Source: Trichuris trichiura (Eukaryota > Nematoda > Enoplea > Trichinellida > Trichuridae). Taken from it: a stretch of DNA of 64,000 bases. The notes beneath the pieces are model-generated. The model made no database searches. It was not told the origin of the DNA and saw only the letters and a program-made list of their open reading frames with translations. Position 1 is the stretch's first letter, and each line of letters begins with the position of its first letter. This document shows positions 10,990 through 23,460 of the stretch, one piece after another. Where the stretch lies: positions 3,980,001-4,044,000 of the forward strand of contig JBAJFE010000042.1 in the NCBI GenBank assembly GCA_037903355.1. The letters are read 5' to 3'. The position numbers and the translations under genes are program-made.

Positions 10990-11664
10990 ATGGCCAACCC
11001 AAATCAATTCGAGATTTTCATCCCGAAAAAAAGAACTTCCTGGAACCTGTCAGTCGAGAGATTGAATTTTCATTTTAAAGCTTGCGGCAGTGCGGATGAC
11101 GCGAAGACAAGAGCAGTTTTGCTCAACTTTTGTGGGTCCTCGACCTGTAACCTAATTCGATCAGTGATCAGTCCCTGGCCGCCAAAGGTACTTTCGTATG
11201 AAGAAATCACAGCGGCTATGAGGCAGTATTTCAACCCAGCGCCCTCCGAAATCGTGAAGCGTTTCCACTTTTACAAGCGCGACCAGCGAACGAACGAAAG
11301 TATTGCCGATTTTGTTGCTGAATTGAGGAGACTGTCAGAACATTGCAACTTGGGAAGTGGCATAGATACAGCCCTAAGAGATCGCTTAGTATGTAGCATT
11401 GCAGATGAAGCGCAAGAACGATAGTTGTTGGTAGAGCAAGTAGGAACGTTTGATGTAGCGCTCAAGGAAGCTCTCGCAACCGAAACAGCGCGACCGCAGG
11501 TGTTAAAAACAAGAACGGGTGGAGGCACGGAAGACATGCAAAACGTGCGCATGAAGTTGCGTCAGCAGAAGTCGATCGATAGGGTAACAGGTTCTGGTCA
11601 GCGAACAGAGTTTTCAGCAAAATGTTATCGCTGTGGCAAGGGACATGACGCCCAGGCGTGCTGA
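10990..11664 (+). pseudogene. Retrotransposon gag with zinc knuckles, broken
   Basis: Starting at ATG 10990, the first 144 codons carry a gag/retrotrans_gag-like region: RQYFNPAPSEIVKRFHFYKR, then RTNESIADFVAELRRLSEHC. A TAG at 11422-11424 interrupts the frame, which resumes in phase to 11664. A zinc knuckle CYRCGKGHDAQAC sits at the end, with spacing one residue short of the usual CX2CX4HX4C. A TGA follows, then a second knuckle (CRYC, stop, RMGHIERVC). Gag would package element RNA. The stops make this copy non-functional. Confidence 0.82.
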
Positions 11665-11776
11665 TTTATTAATGAACGTTGCCGGTATTGTTAACGAATG
11701 GGCCACATAGAGCGGGTTTGTCGGGAAAAGTACTCTGAATACAGGACAGATCTTCAGAGAACTCGTCGAAGCAGAA

Positions 11777-12263
11777 CAGGGGTGGGGAACGTCCGGTCCG
11801 CGGGACCATTCCATCCGGCCCGCGAAACATTCCCTTCCACCCGCTGAGGTAACCGCACATGCATGCGAGATTCAGTGAAATGTGACTGCGGGAGCTTATT
11901 TTTTGAAAATGCGATAAACTTATTGTATGTGAATCTTAGTAATAACATAAATTTTGCGTAACAAGCAGGGAGCATCAGGCTGGCTAGGACGACTGCCTTG
12001 CTCTTGGCTCTCTGCCGACAAACCGATGCCGTTAGTCTTCAGAGGCAAGCAGTAGGCGACATTAGTAGCGTGGACCATTGGTTGCCTACTGACGGGAAGT
12101 ATTGTTCTTATCTCACCCTATCGCTTTGTTTGAGGGGTAACTTAAATGAACATACGTGCAAACAAAGCAGGCTATGTTTTTCGGTTGAATATTCTGTACG
12201 GCTAGCGAATAGTCTTATAAACGTCTGAACGGCCCGCGGCAGCAAAAAGGTTCCCCACCCCTG
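11777..12263. mobile_element. hAT MITE with perfect 8 bp target duplication
   Basis: This 487 bp element starts CAGGGGTGGGGAACGTCCGG and ends GGTTCCCCACCCCTG, flanked by AAGCAGAA at 11769-11776 and 12264-12271. It interrupts the gypsy remnant between the zinc knuckles and the protease. It is closely related to 55247-55731 and 48005-48446, and shares ends with the transposase-bearing hAT at 36717-39252, its likely source of transposase. Confidence 0.95.
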
Positions 12264-12348
12264 AAGCAGAAGAAAGATTTCTAAGCGTGTTCTGACGCAT
12301 GCTGGTACAGACCAGCGGTAAACATTTTGTCCTAAAAATTGTGCAGAT

Positions 12349-12597
12349 TTGTACTCTCTGAACACTCTGACGATGGATATGAAGAATCCGCTTTTGGCTA
12401 AGGTCCTCATTAACAAGAAGCCCCTAACAATGGAAGTTGACTCAGGATCAGCCTGTTCGTTGATTAATCAATACGTCTTTCATAAATTAAAGTTCCACAA
12501 TGTCGAACAGATGTATTCGGCGAAGATATCAGGCACATGGTCGAAGGAAGAGCTTGATGTACGAAGTCAAGTGGAAGTTATCCACAGTCACCCCTGA
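12349..12597 (+). pseudogene. Retropepsin-like aspartic protease fragment
   Basis: The frame includes KVLINKKPLTMEVDSGSACS, with the retropepsin active-site triad as D-S-G, followed by a second conserved-looking hydrophobic stretch. The gene is cut off at 12597 by a stop and further frame changes. It continues the gag at 10990 across the hAT MITE and would process the polyprotein in an active element. Confidence 0.75.
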
Positions 12598-12649
12598 AAC
12601 GTATTCCCCGGGAATACGAAGGTCTTACTGTATACACTCAGGAGCAGGC

Positions 12650-14017
12650 TACACTGCCAGAACTTGCGTGTATGCGCCAAAAAACCAAGGCTGTATATAA
12701 TATGGCAGGCTTGAAAATTTAGTGCAAGTGAATAAAGAGCTTACATTGAACCTGATTTTCATATTTTGCTTTCTTCTGTTGTCTGTCGGCAATTAGATGG
12801 CAATAAAAAGGAGTCGATGATAATGATAACACGTGAAAGGCCAATTAATCAAATTGGAAGCGGTGCTATAAATAAGGACAATCATCATGATGTCCAATCA
12901 ATGAATAGTTTTCTCCCGCACTTTCTTCCACTCTCCTCTACGTTGACACAACATACTAGCCATTCCGTTGTATCAGATTGATTTGCGATCTTAAAGGACT
13001 GCCTTTTTTCGTTAGCAGATAGGCTCAACTCTTGAAGGCCTCTCCAAACGGCTTATAAACGCCCATTGTCTTTAATGCGCCCTTCCATATTTAGAAAGCT
13101 GCTTGAGTAAGACAGTTGAAATAAATCAAAGGGAATTGTAAAGCAATTTGTTGGCCAGTATAAAACAACGCTGAAAAGTAAATGTCGGGTTTCAAAAGTG
13201 AAGAAGAAGTGAAAAGGCGAGAAAGTACGTCACAAGAACATGACATGATTCATCTGAAATGATCAAAAGCGCTGACAGTTAGCATTTCCAAACAAGATTG
13301 AAGAATCGATTATCCCTCATGTCTGATGCAAATTTCTTGCAGTTCTAATAACTTCATTTAATGCAACAAAAGTAGGCAGACTGAAGTAATACTAATGAAA
13401 TGATTTTGAAAACAACATTATACTTTATGACTTCAAAAGATAAAACCAACATGATTGATACCGCAGCTTTTCTCAATTTTTCAAATTCTCACTTGTCCAT
13501 GCAGTTCGACATAACAGAATGCGAAAAGTTTCTTCATGCCTAATGCATTTTTTGAACGCGTATGGCTACCTATTTGACTACGCATACTTCGATTTTCCGA
13601 AACATCGTTGTCACCTCAGCAATCTTCAGTGACATGCAATCAGAGCAATAGAAGCCTGAACAACGGATAGATGAGTGGTTACCGACGAAAGTAAGAGCAT
13701 AATGCCTAGGCTTGTGCGACGTGAAGCAATCTGATGGAATTTGCTTAGTAACTGCGTTCGCGCTGCAGCTGACGCTGATGACGGAACAAGTTCGTTCAGG
13801 AAGCGTCATTTTCACTTCGCAAAGGCAGTTTCAGTTTCCTTCATTTTATTAACAACTGATCGCCAGTGCTTTAATCCTAGTTACATTTTTATTAAAAATT
13901 ACAAATGATTGCTGAAGCCGGGTAACCCTGCCAAACGGATTAGAGTGAAAGTGATGGACTAAGTTGAGCCGAACAAATTTCCCTTACCATTGGTTTAATT
14001 TCTGAAGACTTGCTAAC
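12650..14017. other. No recognisable features
   Basis: Degraded polymerase of the upstream retroelement might lie in the first part, but I see no RT motif. The remainder is unassigned. Confidence 0.35.
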
Positions 14018-14019
14018 TA

Positions 14020-14205
14020 CAGTAGAACCTCCGAAGTTGACCACCTCTCTATGTCGACCACCTCCCTAAGTTGACCGACTTTTGACCACCTGGTTGGTCC
14101 GCACGTTAATAATATAATATACCCACAGCCTCTTATGTTGACCACCTACTATGTTGACCAGTTTTTCCCGGTCCCTTGGGTGGTCAACTTATGGAGGTTC
14201 TACTG
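14020..14205. mobile_element. Tigger-type MITE (186 bp)
   Basis: The ends are CAGTAGAACCTCCGAAGTTG and its near-complement (opposite strand CAGTAGAACCTCCATAAGTT), flanked by TA at 14018-14019 and 14206-14207. Inside, TTGGTCCGCACGT and several GTTGACCACC repeats match the ends of the long element at 46593-49265, so this is a deletion derivative of that family with no coding capacity. Confidence 0.93.
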
Positions 14206-14207
14206 TA

Positions 14208-17200
14208 CTATATTGTTAGTAAAGGTTCTAACTGTAAGGTGTCTTTTTTACTTTTCTGACGCAGGGTAACAACTGCAAAACAGAAAATTATGAAGCTGTG
14301 AAAAACGTGTCACTTCGCAGAAGTCTGAAGCGCTGAACGTGCCAACAAAAAACTAAATACTTAGATTTTGGTTGGTAACGGTTTCAGTCTTCATATGGTA
14401 CGACGTCATCAGCGGTGCAGTAGTAATATTGTTCACTGTAAAAAAAGTCGATTTCTAGGGAACTTTGAAACTCTTCATATCCAGTCGCCAGTGAATAGAA
14501 ACAAGTTTGCAAACACCTGACCGTCCCATTTTGATAGTCAGTTGACAATGATATTTCCTCCTCGCAGTGACGGACGAGAAAGTTCCATGGAAATTTCATG
14601 TTTCTTAGACGTATTAATACAATGTTTATTTGGCAGTCGGCGCCACAAAATAGAACTAAGAAGCGCACGAATCTGTACGCTTACCACATTGAAAACTTGA
14701 TTTGCTATATTCAATTACTATTCCTTGGTGGCTTAGATAGAATTTCGTCATTCAGAAGACCCATGTTATGCAGGTTACAAAACTGAAAAGGATAAAACCT
14801 ACGGTTTACCACAATAGGAAATGAAGAAGACTAAGAGCAAGCAAATGCTGCAGAAATTTAGTGATTAGAAAACGGTTGCTCTAAACACTGTCTGCTTTAG
14901 GTTTCTGCTCAAACCTTTGCAACCTTATTCCTGGCCATGAGTTGGTAGTTTGATCGTTGTTGTTTTGATCTTACTGACGAGTACTCGATCCAAATTAAAA
15001 AGATCAGAGCGGCGGCTGTCATTTGAGTTACTTTGTTTTCTAGTTCTAATTTAAGCCTACGACTAGCATTAACGGAAGAAGTTTGCTCACTGAAAACATC
15101 TTTAAAGAGTTTCACAAAGATGAAAGGCACCAGTTTTGTAATCTTATATAAATGAATACATACGTGTTATTATTTTCGTGCAAAGTTAGGTCAACAGTCA
15201 GGAAAGGATTCCTATGTTTTCTGGTGACAGATTTTTCGTTCGTGGATGAAAATTTGGCCGTTAATTGCTCAGTCCTTCTAATCTGACGCTTGAAAAAGTT
15301 TAATTCATGTGTATTTTTTATTCCTCAACTTTGAAACTTCTTTAAAAGTTTACTTTGCTGCTCATGGTAAATCTCTTAAGCGAATGGCCATGATCAGCGC
15401 ATGCTTATTTCGATATGTAAGTCTTGCGATTTCTCTGCTAGCTGCGAACTTATTATGCCAGAATAATGTGATTTAGCCCATGGGTAATTTCACTGGTCAG
15501 TTGTGTTAGTCAATTTAACCGTCGGGCAACAACGAAGTTACGCTTAAATTCCGGCATGCCCAATGGAAAGAATGAACTGAGACGTGTAGTCAAAGTATAG
15601 CAGTTCTGTTGCACTCGAAAAGAAACATTTAAGCTCAAGTTCTTCATTTGAGTTGATCAGCTGAAACAGATTAAGAAGCAGTGCAGGCTTAGAAATCTGA
15701 TTATGGCTTACAACAAAAAGAGAGGAACTTTCTGGGATATTTCAGATTCGGCAAGAAATGTTAAGCTCCACACACCCTCTGCTGAAAGAATAAAAGTGCA
15801 TCAGGCAAAAATTCATAGCGTATTCGAGCGACGAAGCATATGACTAATATAGCCAGAGCATCTATGAAACTGAATTTTAGTTCAAAAAAATTACCGTTTA
15901 AGGGTTTGCAGTCTCGCTAACGAATACAAATTCAGCAGGTATTTTTTTGTAAAATAACGTAAACAAAAGCATGCATGAGCTGTCATCCAATAGCGACAAA
16001 CTGCACGGTGTAGTGCCGTTTGATTATTACTGATTCAAATTATTATCTAGAATATAAGACAATGATCAAATCTGGTTTTTTCATCACCATGAAAGATAAC
16101 CTTTCTGTTGATTATTGCCAGAGCTTTCACGATACAGAAAAAATTTTGAAGTCAAATCGCTGAGCATTGCAGGCGTGGTAAAATTTTTCTGGCGACGTAA
16201 TATCGACCCGAAATAAACCGCAAGTTGCTGATAATGAAAGTGGTGCTGCTACTTAGAGGCTAGCTAGACCCATGAGGCCTGAACGTAAGCTCGGCAGTGT
16301 GAAGAATTTCCCTTATCACATAATAAACTATTCTGAACGACGCCTGTCACTTAGGTTTCCATGAACTCTAATTGAAGGTTATGCCCATGAAATGATTAAG
16401 GGAAGGACTATTCCCGTTGAAAACTTTTAAGAAGAAAATTTAGAAGATGCACTGCATCAGTCTGTTAAGTTTGAAAAATGAATATTGGAGTGATCCTTGG
16501 TACTAACAAATCATCGACGAGCAAGAAACGCAGCATAGATGAACCAGTCAAGAAAACCTAAACATTTGACATTCTCCAGAACCCGATGTAAAGTGATATT
16601 GACTGCAAACGCAGACACTTTACGATTCATAAAACTGACTTACAAAATAAGGTTTCACTAGACATATCTGTCTGGAAAATCAATACGTCTATTCTAACCA
16701 AGTATTCACGGTAAGAAGCGCTAGCTGATTTTCCTGAATATTAACGGAGGAACTAAATAGTTTGAGTCATGTTTTCTTATACTCGTCAAGCGTTGCGTCA
16801 GGTGAAGAAACTTCTGCTATTACTACGCTTCTCTAATTTAATGTTCTTTTGATACAACCATGGAAAGTAAACCTAATGCCTTGACAATGGCTTTAGTTGG
16901 CACAGTAGAAGAGTGTGTGCATTTTTAAGAAAGTAACGGTGATATGAAGCCCAAGCAGTCAATCTAACACAATAAAGAGCACGAATGTTCCGATAAACAA
17001 CGGCAGTTTGCTTAACAAAATAATAAATATGTATGCCACATATTTGAAATTGCTTGAATCAACGGGATGGTCAGTGATTCTTTCGGGAAGTTTTCAAATC
17101 ATCATTTCATATATTCAAACATGAAGCCATGCACGCTTACCCACGTCAATGATCTCAGACGCAGAGCCCAAACTAATAAGTACTGTGTGAATCATCAATG

Positions 17201-18528
17201 ACGGATTGTCAAGATACGGACCCTCCATTGGATATACGCTTGTACTGTGATTCATTGATCATTACTCAGCCTGACTCTATACGAGCAAAAGTGCGACTGA
17301 GTTGACTGACAAGAAGTTCTCTGCTAGGAACGAAGCAGATGACACTCTCCTGGTGGTCCGAAAAATGCGAAGCAGCTGTTTGTTTAGAAACACAACGCAC
17401 AAGCTGATACGCTGTCTCTGACAACTATACCTGAAGAAGCGCATAATGGTAGCCGCGCAGAGTAACAGACGAAGACCTATCAGTTAGGGACGCTGGTTTA
17501 TGCAAGATTTTAAAAACAGCAAGCAGTGTGCATCACCTCTTTAGTTTTACACCTACGGACAAGCATATATGCATAGCTTCTGATGAAAACTTAAACTCTT
17601 TTAAATTGAACGATAATGAATGTACTGGTTGGTCCATGTTCTTATTTGTCTGTGCCAATCAAATGATTCTACAGAATAATTCTACTGGAGTCAGTAATGA
17701 AAGAAGTAAAGCTTTTCGCGGATACAGGTTCTATTCACCGCTAGATAGGTACAAATCTAAACAGGGAGCTTTTTATGCGTTCATGATCATGCAAAAGGCT
17801 TCTCTGCTAATAACTTTACCGTAAAATGAATCTGCGGCTTTCGCGGAAGCCCATTTGCCCTTTTACTTAACTAGCTCCAACGAACAGTGTATGTTTTATA
17901 CATCCACTTACATTTGGTCTGCACACCAAAACGTCAGACCGATCAGGTGGCAGTCTTTTATGGAAGGTTCACGTGATGTTGACAACCTTCTCTAGAATCT
18001 AGATAGCACGGGATTGGTTGATTTGTACTAGGAGTGAACAGATTGATAGAATCAATAATTTAAATAGCTAAAAGCAACAGCCATGCAGTCGAAAGTACCA
18101 ATGCTGTTATGAGGTTAACTGAAAAAGATTTATGCTGAATTACTAAATAAACGGAAAGCGTTTACAAGAAGTTGCGCCACGCATTTTAATAGCAATGAAT
18201 GTGGAATCTCTGAGACTGCAAATCTTTCATAGACGATGCAGCAAATATTTCATAAGAGGTAGGCCAGGACGTCCATTCATGAGAAAACCTGTGCTACAAA
18301 CGTAAGCAATAAGTTTCCAAAAACAGCGCGGTTAAAACTTGGAAAGACGAGTTCCGGCCATGCTGCGTGTTGGCAGCCACTATATGTGTAATTGAATATT
18401 GTACTTTACTATCAAGCTTTCAGGACTGACTCGCTCAGTTATTAGCGGGCTGTTCTGAAAGATCCCCAAAATAGCTATGCTTTCAAGACGTAATAGCACA
18501 CCTTAGAGAAGAAAGATATATTTGTTTG
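14208..18528. other. Long unassigned AT-rich interval
   Basis: Short open frames only (up to about 98 codons), none with a recognisable motif. I see no TIR pairs, tandem arrays or splice-supported exon series. It may be old transposon sequence or host intergenic DNA. Confidence 0.4.
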
Positions 18529-18541
18529 GAGAGAACAGGTG

Positions 18542-18877
18542 GTGTGTTTGATCTTCTACGGCTTTCCCCGTTCTAATCTGCTTTGGTATCTGTAATTCAG
18601 ACCAAACAATTGCTCTACCAGCGGGTGGTTGAGCGATTATTAGGAAAAAACTCCACCACCTCACTGACGACGGAACTAGAGCGTTCCGAAAGCTCTGGTA
18701 ATAAAGTTGAGTGCACTGGTACTGTTCAAAATTTTTTCCTAATAATCGCTCATCCACCCGCTGGTAGAGCAGTTGTTTCGTCTGAATTACAGATACCAAA
18801 GCAGATTAGAACGGGGAAAGCCGTAGAAGATGAGACACACTATGAAACTCTAACCTGTTACAAAGCATCCAGTTTTT
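18542..18877 (+). mobile_element. PLE-derived foldback element with 13 bp target duplication
   Basis: Two arms of ~99 bp (18552-18650 and 18732-18830) are inverted copies. They enclose an 81 bp loop that carries a hammerhead-like core. An asymmetric tail follows the right arm (TATGAAAC, then CCTGTTACAAAGCATCCAG and a T run). The whole insert is flanked by the 13 bp direct repeat GAGAGAACAGGTG (18529-18541 and 18878-18890). Arm sequences (ACCCGCTGGTAGAGCA) match the PLE 3' ends at 29400, 51900 and 53200. Confidence 0.88.
18664..18695 (+). ncRNA. Hammerhead-ribozyme-like core
   Basis: CTGACGA, one extra C, stem II GGAAC / GTTCC around a 6-nt loop, GAAA, then GCTC. AGCT would be a minimal palindromic stem III and the last C the cleavage position. 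The flanks ACCTCA and TGGTAA can form a short stem I. Structure is inferred by eye. Confidence 0.6.
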
Positions 18878-18890
18878 GAGAGAACAGGTG

Positions 18891-21800
18891 CTTTTTATGC
18901 TTCTGTAGCATGGAACCAAGCTCGACTGCCAGAAACGCAGTTTTTAGGCAGCCGCAATAAATATCCTCATGATGTCGTGAAACTTCATAACTTCGTAGAG
19001 TTGCTAGTCTTATTTAAGAAGGAGCCAAGATAATTAGTGCAGCAGAAGTAGAAGGAACGCCTGAAGAAGGCAAGCATAATCCTTACTAATAAGTTTTTGT
19101 TTCTCTGCTGCTTTACATTTAAAATAAGGAAGCACAAGCAGTGCTTCATATCTGCCTGATGAGAATCCATTTTCTAAGCCAAATTGTGCATTAACCTAGA
19201 GCAGTAATATTTGCCATGATTTCACCTTTCCACAGGAATAAATTGAATTAGCCTGGTTGTTTAGGCGAACGAACTCAGTGGGCGCAGGATGAAGAGCAAA
19301 ATATTAATTCAAATGAATCAAAACAATTCTCCATAGTGAAAGCCAAGAGCGTTCATTCAGTTGGACAACCTGACGGAAGAGGGAAAAAGTAATCAGGAGT
19401 AGCTAACGGTTCGCTTGTCTCTTCTTTCTACTCTGGATGGCATCAGTCTGGACTGATCAAGATTAAGAAGGACTCAGTGCACATTTGCTGTCGCTCTTTG
19501 GCTTTGCCTAGCATGCTTGACAAATGGCCTACGCCGGATGACCGAGTCTGCAGGGAAAACGAGACGTGCGGAAGAGTGGCGAAGCAAGGGAGGTTTGAAC
19601 ATTTTTCCTAGAATCGATTTGCTTTTAAATAACATTAAGGCCTAGTGTGCGCGCTCAACAGAAATATTTAGCTGTGATAAGTGAGAAAGTGTGCTGGAGA
19701 TAAACGGGACTGGTAAATAGCTTGCTGGGACCAAGCGACGAGTTAGAGAAGAAAGATGATCTCTGCGCAAAGGAAAACGTTGATGAGAGAGTAAGATTGT
19801 GGCAGAAGAGCTAAGGCTACCACAAAAGAGTTTTCCAAAGTGACTGAATGGATATAGAAAATTACTGATCAGGTAGATAAACCTAATCATTCTAATAATA
19901 CTTGTGCAGTTCACGAAACGAACCTGCTAATATCTAGTTTCGTTTCAAATGAAAATAAAAATGTCATCCATATCGGAGCCTAGGCATTTTAATAATAAAA
20001 GTGAAAATCTTCGCAGTAGACTTTCATTACGGTGGTAGAATGTTCGTTATGCACCTTTTATAGTTTCGAATACGTAGCAACTAACGGACGCGTACAACTG
20101 TAATCAAAGTCTACCTTGAAGATTCATTAACCCGTTACAAGTTAGACGAACATGCAGTAGTTTTTATTCGTAAAAAAAATAAGAAGCTATTTTACTTGGC
20201 TGAAAAGATAAGAAGGCTAAATGCACTGAGACAACACAGAAATACCTACTGACGAGGCTAGTCCGTTAATCAGTAAGCACAGAAAACAGCTGAGGAACAA
20301 TGCGTATTAAATCCAGGATTGGAAAACAAATTACTAGTTTCAGTTTTTAAGACAGGCTTAAGTGAATATAAATGGTTTATCTACTTCTACGGGGAAGCAA
20401 ATGCTGTTGAAATTCTTCAGCAGTATAGGTGGAAAACAGAAAATCAGGAAAGTTTTCGCTTTTCAGTTCAGCTTACCAAATTTACTCCAGCTAAGCACCC
20501 TATGCAGAAATGTATTCAAAAATGAATTTCGAATTGGCTGTGACAACGAGCACAAGCCTACCTGACTTGAGTGATTTTTTTTCCGGACAGTACTTTTTTT
20601 GAAAAGACATAATAGGCAAATAGGATCAGGCATACTTAGAGAACTGATTACGTGCATTGTTTATTTATTATAACCGATTCCGTTCCTGTAGAAGCACAGA
20701 CTGTTTTCATTGCAATGAACACCGTGCTCCCGTAAACGAAACTAAGCTCGTATAATGTAACCACATTTTTAAATTCAGCCTACTAGGCCAACTAGCAGCT
20801 GAGAAAATGGTTCATGCTCTAATCTCTACGAAGTGTGAGAAGGAAGGTTCACCATCTGGCAATCGAGCTGTCAGAAATGACTATAAATTAATATGGTAGA
20901 CCATTGGTAAAAGAAAATTGATGATAAACTTGAATATTATTCTGCTACGATGGCAGCAATACACTGAAAAAATGGCAGCCTGGAAAATATGCCAAGAAAG
21001 AATACGCAAGGTTACTAAGCAGTGAGATCTGATGAGTGCAACCTATTAGCACCTGCGTATTTGCTGAGCCATATTTACATTGATGCATGCAAAAAGAATA
21101 AGACGATTGTACTTTAGTTGCTTGAGGACAAAGTTATTTTTAAAAAAACAGCGACCCATAGGTACATAAGAACATCACAGACGCGCTAAGGACAGAGAAA
21201 TATTGGTACTACGTAAAACAGTAGTGCTGTTGATGAGTAAAGAGGCTAGGCAAATTTACTTCACGGACGCTTAGGGCAATATTTTCATGAACAAGTCCAT
21301 TGTAATGCATAGTTCATGTTGTAGTGACATTATTAATATTAATATTCTGTGAAGCATTTCCATTCCATTTGAAAACGCGTATGAAATCGATTTTCAATTT
21401 AATTTGTGTGTAAACTGAAGGTAAGCTACTGAATTCCATGAGCATATATTAATATTTCGCATGTTTTCGAAACTGTTCCTAAAATAGTGTTCACAGAGCT
21501 TCAACTAAGCTGAGCTAGACCTTTTTTCCTAATACCTAACATGCTAGCAAGCTACAAGTTCGCAAAGGAATAACTGTTTATGCTTTCTAAGTTCAATGAG
21601 TTTGTCGATATTGAAGTTCCTATACAATGGACTAGGCAGGGTAGCAATTGGACACTTCAGAAATGATCTTATCGAACTGCACAATGCACTAGTACGTACT
21701 GAGGAAAAAAACAGCACTGTGTTTGCCTAAAGACAACGTTTTACAGGTTAGAAAATGGTTGCCAAAACGTATTGCGTCATTCACGGTTTCTGCAATGAAA

Positions 21801-23231
21801 ATGTGAAAGATGAGTTTAACGATAAGCAAACAGACGCTTGGGACTTGAACTTCATAATATACGTATGAAATTTTGAGAATGTTTTCGACTGACTGAAGCA
21901 TATCGCAAAACAAACGGTTTTGTTTTTATTACATGCTATAGCCCTGTTGTTAAATGGCAACGCAGATAAATAACGGCCAAAACAAAGACAACTGAAAGAT
22001 TAGGGAGCTGCAAGTGCTAATGAGTACATCTGCTGCTATCAGTGGGAGGTTAGCCGTTTGCACTAATAGTAACAGAACACTAATTCCTACAAAAATGTAA
22101 ACTGCACAAGTCGTCCAAATCGTCAGTAAGTACGGTTTATATTCAAAGTGATCACTACGTGTTGTCGAAATAGAATACTCATGAACATCGACAATAAAAC
22201 CACGGCATCCAAGTAATATACTAGAAAAGTAATCAAAAGCTTAGCAATCATGATTTAAAAACTAATAAAGTTAAGGCTTAACAGTCTTTCTAGCTCTGCA
22301 CATTTATAATGCACAACAAACGGAAACATTTGATGCGGTTGCGCAAAGGAATGCATAACAAATAGTTCGGCTGAATAAATAAAGCTAGCTTACCGTGGGC
22401 TAGAAAGCAGATTTCACTAGCTGGAAGTTGCGTGAATTTATGCTTCAATGCAGCCAACTGTTCCTTGAAAGTAAAGGGTACGTCAGGTTATACAAGTTCT
22501 GCTGGAAAGGGAATTGCTAGGCCAATTTGAAGTTTGCCTGAGGTTTTCAGTCACGGGATTACGCAAATCATTGACAAAAGCATCTTCACTGAAGAAGTCA
22601 ATCAGTCATTCATTTCATGCGTCACTTTGGAACCACTCATGCGATCTGGATTGTTCGATGTTGAAGCTCTTCCACGTAATCAGAGTAACTGCTGTTAAAT
22701 ATGAGAACAATAATTAACGAGAGCTCGCCTTTCCGTTTCCTTCGCGAACTGCTAGTGATTGCGGAAGTCATATTGTTACTTTATAGCAATTAAAGTTTAC
22801 ATAAAACAGCCGTGAAATTTCAGCGCCATTTGCCACTGAAAGCAAATGGTTGCTGCTTGAGCAGGCAAATCGCGATGATGCTGTAAGCAGAAGTTGATGG
22901 AGATTGATTTATTCTATAGTTCAGAGACACAGTTGGCTGCTGCTGCTCAACTGTGAGCTATTGCAGTAATGTATCAAGGAGAAGCTCCTTTGAAATTGCT
23001 GTACTACGCCTATAATCTATTATATAATCTTCATCATTCTTTCTGAAGCAGCAATTGACCATTTCGACGCAGCTGAAAGAACTTTCATTATGTTTTAACA
23101 TAGAAATTGGTAACACTAAATAAAACAAAAAGCGAAAAAACTATTCTATCCGTTATGCGCAGTACAGAAACTTTCATTTTTCTGAAGCAATCTACTGTTG
23201 CTATTCATCAAGAGAGCTTGCCATTTACTTA
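18891..23231. other. Long unassigned AT-rich interval
   Basis: No coding region, TIR pair or ribozyme-like core is recognisable here; only short open frames without domain motifs. Confidence 0.4.
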
Positions 23232-23248
23232 AAAAATATCGACCATTT

Positions 23249-23443
23249 CATGATGGAGTTACTTCCTTACGGTTTGCTGTCTTGCCCGTTGCTGATTTCT
23301 GAAATAACCGAAGCAAATGCTCTACCAATGGTATAGCATTTGCTTCGGTTATTTCAGAAATCAGCAACGGGAAAGATAGAAAACCGTAAGGAGGAAACTC
23401 CATCGTGAAAACCAACAGACCCGTTAAGAAGGATGCGGTGTTT
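23249..23443 (+). mobile_element. Compact PLE-derived foldback with 17 bp target duplication
   Basis: Near-perfect arms of ~75 bp meet at a tiny loop (GCATTTGCTTCGGTTATTTC and its complement are the innermost parts). A tail follows, ending CCCGTTAAGAAGGATGCGGTG and TTT. The insert lies between direct copies of AAAAATATCGACCATTT (23232-23248 and 23444-23460). The ribozyme-like core is absent, apparently lost with the loop. The tail matches those of the other foldbacks. Confidence 0.85.
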
Positions 23444-23460
23444 AAAAATATCGACCATTT

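Larger units (their letters stand above)
10973..12650 (+). mobile_element. Ty3/gypsy-like LTR retrotransposon remnant (gag-protease)
   Basis: A primer-binding-site-like TGGCGACCAGGAGGG (10973-10987) lies just before a gag reading frame at 10990, followed by two zinc knuckles and then, after a hAT MITE, an aspartic protease. Reverse transcriptase, integrase and the 3' LTR are not seen; recognisable homology fades after about 12650. Layout and gag type suggest Ty3/gypsy, but the family is not proven without the polymerase. Confidence 0.75.
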
